From assembly GCA_002495065.1 (NCBI GenBank), contig DADT01000072.1, positions 10,481 to 21,095 on the forward strand: a DNA stretch of 10,615 bases. The letters are read 5' to 3'. The notes below the pieces were generated by a model that saw only the letters and a program-made list of their open reading frames with translations, was not told where the DNA came from and ran no database searches. The translations under genes and the position numbers were made by a program. The DNA comes from Methanoregula sp. UBA471 (GTDB lineage: Archaea; Halobacteriota; Methanomicrobia; Methanomicrobiales; Methanospirillaceae). Position 1 is the first letter of the stretch. Every line of letters begins with the position of its first letter. Of this stretch, positions 6,328 through 10,615 are shown piece after piece.

Positions 6328-8276
6328 GGGTCTTTGGTATTGATATCATCAAAGGATCAGTACGATCACGTTCCCGCCGTCCGATGTATGCCCTTGTCCG
6401 GATGGAAGGACAGACCATTGAAAGTGAATCTGAAGTCTCTTTGTTTCGTCTCTTCCGCCTGCTTAATGAGGAACAACCGGATATTCTTGCCGTTGACAGC
6501 CTTCAGGAAATTGCCGCTGACCAGCACGATCTTTTTTTCTTTTTACAGGCTCTGCCCACGCAGACCCGGCTCGTACAGGTGACAGGAGGGGAACGCAAGG
6601 AGACCCTCGGCAAGGTTGCTGCCCGGTATAACATCAGCTTCAACCGGTTCGATCCGTTTGCCGAAGCCCGTACAACGGCGCAGGTTGCCTCCCTGGGAGC
6701 AGGAGCGGAGGTCATCGCATTCGAAAACGAGAGTGAAGTTGTGGTCAGCCGGCACAGGTCACCGGGAAAGGGCGGGTGGAGTCAGAACCGGTATGTCCGC
6801 AAGATCCACGGGGCGGTGCAACTGAAGGGCAGGGAAATCGAGATGGATCTTGTTGCAGCCGGGCTGAGGTATGAAAAAAAGGTGACACGGGCGTTTGGGG
6901 GGTGCAGCAGGGTCTCTTTCCGGGTGTTTGCAAAGCGGGATCAGGTTCCGGTCTCAACATACCGTGGCGCTGATATCCAGGTGCGGATCAGCGGGAAACG
7001 CCTTGAACGGATACAGTTCCGCCCCCTCTCGGCTAAACCACGGTACCTGATCGTCGGTATTGATCCTGGTACGACAACTGCCGTTGCTGCTGTTGATCTC
7101 GACGGCAACCTGCTCCATCTTGCAAGTTCACGGCAGATGAGCATGGGAGATGTCGTTGAGTCGCTCTACCGGGTAGGAAAACCAATTATTGTCGCATCGG
7201 ACGTGCAGGAGATGCCCCATTCAGTGGAGAAAATCCGGCGGGCTTTTTCTGCCGTTTCCTATACCCCGAAGCAGGATGTGAGCGTTGAGACAAAGATCGA
7301 ACTTACCGCCCCGTTCCCGTATGCGAATGATCATGAACGGGATGCACTGTCTGCTGCCCTGGACGCATACCGCCAGTACCGTCACCGGTTCCAGAACCTG
7401 ATAAAGCGGATCCCTCCCGGTCACGACCTTGATGAAGTGCGGGCACGGGTTATCCGGGGACAGTCACTCGATCAGGTAATCGGTGATATGAACTCGGTTT
7501 CCCCGGCACCGGCCGTGGAAGTCCCATCCGTACCGGTAGAGGTAAAACATGATGAGAAGGTCAGGGTGCTGGATGGGATGGTAAAGCGCCTGCGTACCTT
7601 TGTTGCAGATCTGCAGGAAGAAATAAAGGAAAAAGACTATGAAATCCAGAGGCTGCAGACACGTGTCAGGAAGATTCATACTGCCCAGGATGCACAGCTC
7701 GCAAAGGATACCGAAATCGTAAAAAAAGATGCGGTGATCCAGAGCCTGAAAAAAAAGGTACACCGGGAGGAGAGGCGAAACAGGATCCTGTCCAAACGCC
7801 TCGTGCGCATCAGGCAGTTTGCAGAACTCTCGATGGAGGGTGAAGTGCTTCCGGTCAAGGTGATGGATACCCTGACCAAAGACGGGCTCCGCAGGCTCGC
7901 TGACGATGCAGGGATAAATGAAGGCGACATCATCCATGTGACCCGTCTTGATGGCTGGGGGAGAAGTGTGGTAAAGGACCTTGCAGAAGCCCGTGTCGGG
8001 GCGGTTATAACCGGTGCGGCAGCGCTTGCAGATAGTGACCCGCAGATGAAAAAGGCATTCCGGGAAGCGGGTATCCCCCTGCTTTCCGATAAGGATGCGA
8101 GTGTTCAGGTACGGGGAAAGCAGGGACTTGCCGGTAAGGAAATGTTTGAGAAAGCCCTTGAGCGCTGGCAGGAAGATCAGGTACATCACGAACGGGAAAA
8201 GAAATCCGAAATGATCGAGCATATCTTCAAAGAGTACAAGAGTGAACGGGGTAAGGAGGTGCGCAAGAGTGGATGA
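6312..8276 (+). CDS. DUF460/COG2433 protein: RNase H-fold domains, coiled coil
   Basis: This is a large (654 residues) archaeal protein of the DUF460 family, predicted in COG2433 to be a nuclease of the RuvC/YqgF RNase H-like fold; no activity is established to my knowledge. The first half (about 5-210) opens with FGIDI and has AVDS (60-63) and the family block RHRSPGKGGWSQNRY (147-161). A second RNase H-like unit (about 244-360) carries IVGIDPGTTT (D251), ASDVQEMP (D297) and NDHERDAL (D344), plausible metal-binding acids. A charged, Lys/Glu-rich coiled coil spans about 412-500. The C-terminal region (about 515-600) includes GWGRSVVKDLAEARVGAVITG, split by a glycine-rich turn, then a charged helical tail. 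ATG 6312 is the only reasonable start. It overlaps rio2 upstream and thiL downstream, so is co-translated with both. The Rio2 link hints at RNA or ribosome biology, which is inference only. Confidence 0.88.
   Translation: MRDRVRVFGIDIIKGSVRSRSRRPMYALVRMEGQTIESESEVSLFRLFRLLNEEQPDILAVDSLQEIAADQHDLFFFLQALPTQTRLVQVTGGERKETLGKVAARYNISFNRFDPFAEARTTAQVASLGAGAEVIAFENESEVVVSRHRSPGKGGWSQNRYVRKIHGAVQLKGREIEMDLVAAGLRYEKKVTRAFGGCSRVSFRVFAKRDQVPVSTYRGADIQVRISGKRLERIQFRPLSAKPRYLIVGIDPGTTTAVAAVDLDGNLLHLASSRQMSMGDVVESLYRVGKPIIVASDVQEMPHSVEKIRRAFSAVSYTPKQDVSVETKIELTAPFPYANDHERDALSAALDAYRQYRHRFQNLIKRIPPGHDLDEVRARVIRGQSLDQVIGDMNSVSPAPAVEVPSVPVEVKHDEKVRVLDGMVKRLRTFVADLQEEIKEKDYEIQRLQTRVRKIHTAQDAQLAKDTEIVKKDAVIQSLKKKVHREERRNRILSKRLVRIRQFAELSMEGEVLPVKVMDTLTKDGLRRLADDAGINEGDIIHVTRLDGWGRSVVKDLAEARVGAVITGAAALADSDPQMKKAFREAGIPLLSDKDASVQVRGKQGLAGKEMFEKALERWQEDQVHHEREKKSEMIEHIFKEYKSERGKEVRKSG
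8255..8261 (+). promoter_or_regulatory. Strong ribosome binding site that fixes the thiL start
   Basis: GGAGGTG lies 7 bases before GTG 8269 and inside the end of the DUF460 gene. It complements the 16S rRNA 3' end and selects GTG 8269 over the in-frame GTG at 8242. Confidence 0.75.
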
Positions 8277-9129
8277 CCGGGAGCTCCTGAAAGTCGTAAC
8301 AGAAATTGTCGGAAGAGAGAACACGATAGATGATTGTGCCGTAGTACCATGCGGTGATCAGCTCATGGTAATGACGACTGATATGCTCCACCGCACGACT
8401 GATTTTGTTGAGGGTATGAGCGACTGGCAGATTGGCTGGATGAGTGCTGCAGTTACACTCTCTGATATTGCGAGTATGGCTGCCGAGCCAAAATATCTCC
8501 TGATTGCCGTGGGGCTCGATGACTGGAAGAGCCTGGCCGGTGTCATGCAGGGGGCACAGGATTGTTGCAGAAGGTATGGGGCAGCGATAATCGGGGGTGA
8601 CATTGACCATCACGGAGAGCTCACGGTCGTGACAACCGGGATTGGGCTCGTTGACAGGAACCGGATTGTGAGGCGTACCGGTGCACAACCCGGCGACCTC
8701 ATCTGCATCACCGGGACCCCCGGACAGGCTCAGGCCTACCTTGAAGGGTATCTGCAGTATGAACAGGCACTCTTTGAACCACAACCCCGGGTTGAAGAAG
8801 GGAAGCGACTGGGAATGGGGGGAGTCAGCGCAATGATGGATGACAGTGACGGGATCGCCCTTTCGCTGTATGATCTTGCCAGTGTCAATGATTGTGGATT
8901 TTCCCTTGATTCAGCAAAACTTCCCCGTCCTGCCCGGATTCCCGGGGACCAGGCACGTGAGCTGGCACTGTTTGGCGGCGGTGATTACGAACTGATCTTT
9001 ACCCTGCCTCCCAGACGGCACCCGGTTGAAGGGGTTTCATATACGATAATTGGCACAACAATCGAGGGAAACGGTGTTCTGATCGATGGTCTCCCTCTGG
9101 AGAAGCGCGGGTACCAGCACCGCTGGTAA
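8269..9129 (+). CDS. thiL: Thiamine-monophosphate kinase
   Basis: It phosphorylates thiamine monophosphate with ATP to give thiamine diphosphate, the cofactor form. The 286-residue protein is of the PurM/ThiL superfamily, with metal/nucleotide motifs in order: IDDCAVV (20-26), TTDML (36-40), LSDIASMAAEP (64-74), IIGGDI (107-112), ITGTPGQAQ (147-155), DDSDGIALSLYDLA (191-204) and FGGGDYELIF (235-244). The usual GGDT is GGDI here. The segment HRTTDFVEGM (41-50) carries the VEG usually found nearer the TTDML motif. GTG 8269 has an excellent ribosome binding site, overlaps the DUF460 stop by 8 bp, and starts the protein at the family N-terminus. It is the last gene of the rio2 operon, followed by a T9 terminator. 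Why a thiamine kinase travels with Rio2 is unclear; translational coupling alone does not prove a functional link. Confidence 0.92.
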   Translation: MDDRELLKVVTEIVGRENTIDDCAVVPCGDQLMVMTTDMLHRTTDFVEGMSDWQIGWMSAAVTLSDIASMAAEPKYLLIAVGLDDWKSLAGVMQGAQDCCRRYGAAIIGGDIDHHGELTVVTTGIGLVDRNRIVRRTGAQPGDLICITGTPGQAQAYLEGYLQYEQALFEPQPRVEEGKRLGMGGVSAMMDDSDGIALSLYDLASVNDCGFSLDSAKLPRPARIPGDQARELALFGGGDYELIFTLPPRRHPVEGVSYTIIGTTIEGNGVLIDGLPLEKRGYQHRW

Positions 9130-9138
9130 ATCCCGGTG

Positions 9139-9147
9139 TTTTTTTTT
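9139..9147 (+). terminator. T9 terminator of rio2-DUF460-thiL operon
   Basis: A run of nine T follows the thiL stop by 9 bases, preceded by CCCGGTG and followed by a second T-rich stretch (TTATTTTT, 9152-9159). This is the usual archaeal poly-T termination signal. No stable hairpin is needed or seen. Confidence 0.7.
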
Positions 9148-9300
9148 CAGGCTTATTTTTCGCTTTGCTGGAAATCCCGATCTATCATGAGCACTGGATA
9201 TTTCGTATTGCCACGGATTTCCATGGATATCAGAGCGGGGGATGCCTCAGTGGCTGTTGAAAGCCCCCGGGAATATTACAAATAATGATCTCAGCAGAGC

Positions 9301-9310
9301 CCATTTTTCC
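9301..9310 (+). repeat. Direct repeat, left copy (possible target duplication)
   Basis: CCATTTTTCC is repeated exactly at 9949-9958 on the same strand. The two copies lie just outside the inverted repeat pair, with gaps of 6 bases on the left and 2 on the right. This is the position expected of a target-site duplication, but the unequal gaps and the T-run weaken the case. GCCATTTTTC also occurs at 9897. Confidence 0.35.
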
Positions 9311-9316
9311 GGTATC

Positions 9317-9362
9317 TGTTGAAACACACATGAACCGGGAGCTCAAACCCGAACCATGAAAA
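9317..9362 (+). repeat. Left arm of long imperfect inverted repeat
   Basis: Read on the minus strand, this arm matches the plus strand at 9902-9946 at about 40 of 46 positions. Exact blocks are TTTTCATGGTTCGGGT (16), CTCCC, GTTCATG and GTTTCAACA. The differences are one extra G, two single substitutions and one three-base block. On the minus strand it encodes the tail FMVRV-stop of a short open frame, as the right arm does on the plus strand. Confidence 0.8.
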
Positions 9363-9388
9363 TCATTAATTCATGTAATATGAGGACT

Positions 9389-9422
9389 CCCCGCCTCAGG
9401 GCCTCTCCGAGGCACGGCGGGG
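9389..9422. repeat. GC-rich nested hairpin 1
   Basis: An outer 7-bp stem CCCCGCC/GGCGGGG (9389-9395, 9416-9422) encloses an inner 5-bp stem GCCTC/GAGGC (9401-9405, 9409-9413) with a TCC loop. GCCTC also occurs at 9393-9397, allowing an alternative pairing. No T-run follows on either strand, so it is not a simple terminator. Confidence 0.65.
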
Positions 9423-9458
9423 CAGTGCGGTGTTTACAAATATGCTTATAGATCTGAT

Positions 9459-9490
9459 CCGCCGCGGGGGCGCCCCGTCGGGAGCGGCGG
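9459..9490. repeat. GC-rich hairpin 2
   Basis: CCGCCGC (9459-9465) pairs exactly with GCGGCGG (9484-9490). The loop holds a perfect palindrome GGGGCGCCCC (9467-9476). The 3' arm repeats the CGGCGGGG of hairpin 1, so the 5' arm of hairpin 1 could also pair here to form one larger structure. Confidence 0.6.
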
Positions 9491-9600
9491 GGTTCATCAC
9501 AAATAATTATGAGGAATAAACATTCCATTACGTACATCTGTTTAATTTATTTTCATGGGAAACCCAACAAATTGCGAATCACCTGTTATATGAGGGGATA

Positions 9601-9921
9601 GTGCCTGTCCCTAACCTCCCCTGCGCTTTGCGATGGTGTTGTAGTACCTTTTTCTGGAATTATCGCTCCAGGGGGGATGCCACAGCGGTGGGAGCGGAGG
9701 CATTACGTGCGGTAGCTCCCAAGAGCGTTGAGAAAAATATTGTGAGGATTTCCCATGAAAATGGCACAATTACAGTAATTTCAGGAAGTGCCAATCCCGT
9801 TGCGATGACCTGCGCCGCCCCCGAAGGGGATGCCCCCGGGCGCTTCAATTACCTGCCAACATCGCCCAAGCCTCTCAAGAGACCCTGTTGCGGATGGCCA
9901 TTTTTCATGGTTCGGGTGTGA
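9601..9921 (+). CDS. Doubtful 106-residue open frame
   Basis: A GTG start at 9601 is preceded by GAGGGG at 9592-9597 and a TATA-like TTATAT at 9586-9591. The product begins with a Cys/Trp-rich stretch, has a more ordinary central part (GDATAVGAEALRAVAPKSV onward) and ends FMVRV inside the right inverted-repeat arm. I recognise no family. A minus-strand frame (9660-9848) covers the same DNA equally well, so coding on either strand is unproven. It may be a fragment of a gene once carried by the repeat element. Confidence 0.18.
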   Translation: MPVPNLPCALRWCCSTFFWNYRSRGDATAVGAEALRAVAPKSVEKNIVRISHENGTITVISGSANPVAMTCAAPEGDAPGRFNYLPTSPKPLKRPCCGWPFFMVRV

Positions 9922-9946
9922 ACTCCCGTTCATGCCCGTTTCAACA
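9902..9946 (+). repeat. Right arm of long imperfect inverted repeat
   Basis: This is the reverse-complement partner of 9317-9362. The outer ends of the pair (TGTTGAAAC on the left, GTTTCAACA on the right) enclose 630 bp. The direct repeat CCATTTTTCC follows 2 bases beyond. Confidence 0.8.
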
Positions 9947-9948
9947 AG

Positions 9949-9958
9949 CCATTTTTCC
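9949..9958 (+). repeat. Direct repeat, right copy (possible target duplication)
   Basis: Exact copy of the 10-mer at 9301-9310, placed outside the right inverted-repeat arm. See the left copy for reservations. Confidence 0.35.
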
Positions 9959-10034
9959 TCCTTGTTATAATACTGACAGTTCCAGACTTATCAAAGATCA
10001 CGGTGACAAGTGGGTTTGAATACCCGGTCTTTGG

Positions 10035-10043
10035 CTATAAATA
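10035..10043 (+). promoter_or_regulatory. TATA box of the DUF2281-like gene
   Basis: CTATAAATA is a near-ideal archaeal box A. Transcription would start around 10062-10066, giving a leader of about 30 bases before ATG 10094. This placement excludes the upstream in-frame GTG at 10010. Confidence 0.7.
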
Positions 10044-10093
10044 CGAATAAGGAGAGATATTTCACCAATCAGAGAATTCTCCGGTATGGAAAC

Positions 10094-10534
10094 ATGGAAT
10101 CACTAGAGAGTAAAATGGACCGGTTAACCCCCGATCAGAGAAAGGAAGTCGAGGATTTTGTGGACTTTCTGATATACCGGTCAGGGAACCAGGTGGAATC
10201 TCATGCAGCAGTACCGCCTCCTCCCCCGATCCAGAACCTTGCTCCTCCTCCCCTCTCCCCAGCTGAGCCGGTTCACGACCCTGAAGGATCCCCTTCAGGA
10301 ATATACGATGCACCAGCTGCCGGGAATTCGTCATACGTCAGAAATGAAGAGCGCCCGGCGCCAGTCCGGGAAATTGTGGTGAGCGGTGACGATCAGATTA
10401 CCCGCGAGTATATGGACTATGGCCAGTATGAACAGAATTCACCGGCGGTTCTTGCAGTAAAAAACGTGAAAGAAAAGTTGCAGAAGCGTAAAGAACAGGA
10501 AAAACCCCGGGTATCGCTCGACTGGATCGATTGA
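10094..10534 (+). CDS. Small DUF2281-like hypothetical protein with Pro-rich linker
   Basis: A 146-residue soluble protein. Its N-terminus, MDRLTPDQRKEVEDFVDFLI (8-27), resembles the DUF2281-type helix (L-P-x-x-x-x-x-E-V-x-D-F-x-x-F-L) found in some small antitoxin-like proteins. A proline-rich linker follows (41-55, PPPPPIQNLAPPPL). Then comes an acidic middle and a Lys/Glu-rich helix (about 118-138) ending in SLDWID. No catalytic motif or membrane segment is visible. ATG 10094 is preferred from the TATA position, with a weak GGTATGG upstream; ATG 10115 is an alternative. No toxin gene lies beside it: the neighbours are the repeat region and a convergent tRNA gene 16 bp away, so a toxin-antitoxin role is unsupported. 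Function unknown; a scaffold or interaction protein is only a guess. Confidence 0.75.
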   Translation: MESLESKMDRLTPDQRKEVEDFVDFLIYRSGNQVESHAAVPPPPPIQNLAPPPLSPAEPVHDPEGSPSGIYDAPAAGNSSYVRNEERPAPVREIVVSGDDQITREYMDYGQYEQNSPAVLAVKNVKEKLQKRKEQEKPRVSLDWID

Positions 10535-10536
10535 AT

Positions 10537-10544
10537 AAAAAAAA
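10537..10544 (-). terminator. T8 terminator of the tRNA gene
   Basis: On the minus strand a run of eight T begins 6 bases after the mature 3' end of the tRNA. It occupies almost the whole 16-bp gap to the convergent small gene. Confidence 0.6.
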
Positions 10545-10550
10545 TCCGGA

Positions 10551-10615
10551 TGGACTCGACGGGATTTGAACCCGTGGCCTTCACGTTGCAAACGTGACGA
10601 TCTACCCCTGATCTA
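10551..10615 (-). tRNA. tRNA-Ala (anticodon TGC), 5' end cut by window edge
   Basis: On the minus strand the cloverleaf reads: TA, D arm GATC-AGGGGTA-GATC, anticodon stem TCACG/CGTGA with loop TTTGCAA (anticodon TGC, reading GCA alanine codons), variable AGGCC, T arm ACGGG-TTCAAAT-CCCGT, acceptor 3' strand CGAGTCC and discriminator A. Position 70 is T, as needed for the G3-U70 pair that defines tRNA-Ala; G3 itself is outside the window. The 7 bases of the 5' acceptor strand are missing. CCA is not encoded. Confidence 0.95.

Larger units (their letters stand above)
9148..10034. other. Gene-poor, repeat-rich intergenic region
   Basis: About 890 bp without a convincing gene. It contains a diverged inverted repeat pair, a 10-bp direct repeat outside it (9301-9310 and 9949-9958), two GC-rich hairpins in otherwise AT-rich DNA, and three copies of a TATGAGG motif (near 9379, 9509 and 9589). 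GGGGATGCC recurs at 9238, 9673 and 9826, and GCCCCCGGG at 9263 and 9832. Short open frames exist (9187-9285 plus, 32 residues; 9343-9537 minus, 64 residues; 9601-9921 plus, 106 residues), but none resembles a known family. The best reading is the remains of a mobile or repetitive element; a structured RNA is an alternative. Confidence 0.6.

Noticed and set aside
8242..8268. GTG 8242 as thiL start
   Set aside because: GGAGGTG at 8255-8261 lies downstream of it and is ideally spaced for GTG 8269.
7464..8324. 286-residue open frame on the minus strand
   Set aside because: It lies opposite the DUF460 gene and start of thiL, both of which have clear family motifs; its product is Phe/His/Cys-rich and unlike a real protein.
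8227..8784. 185-residue open frame on the minus strand
   Set aside because: Antisense to thiL, with no recognisable motif; thiL motifs on the plus strand are decisive.
9148..10034. CRISPR array or origin of replication
   Set aside because: The repeats are few, unevenly spaced and partly inverted; there are no regular spacers, cas genes, ORB-like clusters or cdc6 gene.
10010..10093. GTG 10010 as start of the small DUF2281-like gene
   Set aside because: The TATA box at 10035-10043 lies within this extension, and the added residues have no family character.
10094..10534. Toxin-antitoxin module
   Set aside because: The N-terminal helix resembles DUF2281, but no partner toxin gene is adjacent and the Pro-rich remainder is atypical of antitoxins.

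Overview
The window reads as chromosomal DNA of a euryarchaeal methanogen, most likely of the Methanomicrobiales (Methanoregula/Methanosphaerula-like). This rests on archaea-specific gene content (cupin-type glucose-6-phosphate isomerase, Rio2 kinase, DUF460/COG2433 protein, COG1361 surface protein, NcsA-like protein), TATA-box promoters, poly-T terminators and a tRNA gene without an encoded CCA. The lineage is an inference from protein flavour; no marker gene settles it.

Layout. (1) 37-2027, plus strand: a secreted, membrane-anchored COG1361 protein overlapping by one base with a cupin-type phosphoglucose isomerase. (2) 5370-1996, minus strand: a tightly overlapping three-gene operon of an NcsA/CTU1-family protein with a degraded active site, a two-RCK potassium channel and NH3-dependent NAD synthetase. 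Its last gene overlaps the 3' end of the isomerase gene tail to tail by 32 bp. (3) 5470-9129, plus strand: a divergent, overlapping operon of Rio2 kinase, a DUF460 RNase H-fold/coiled-coil protein and thiamine-monophosphate kinase, closed by a T9 terminator. The two divergent operons appear to share one TATA element at 5434-5443. (4) 9148-10034: about 890 bp with no convincing gene. It holds a diverged inverted repeat of about 45 bp (9317-9362 and 9902-9946), a 10-bp direct repeat just outside it, two GC-rich hairpins and scraps of internal repetition. It looks like a decayed mobile or repetitive element. (5) 10035-10615: a small DUF2281-like gene with a clear TATA box, converging on a 5'-truncated tRNA-Ala(TGC).

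Most genes are housekeeping: sugar phosphate isomerisation, NAD and thiamine diphosphate synthesis, ribosome maturation, potassium control. No defence system, CRISPR array or intact mobile element is visible. The points most worth following are the NcsA-like protein that has lost its ATP loop and two of three cluster cysteines while keeping both zinc fingers, the repeat-rich 9.2-9.96 kb region, the shared divergent promoter, and the conserved-looking Rio2-DUF460-ThiL linkage.
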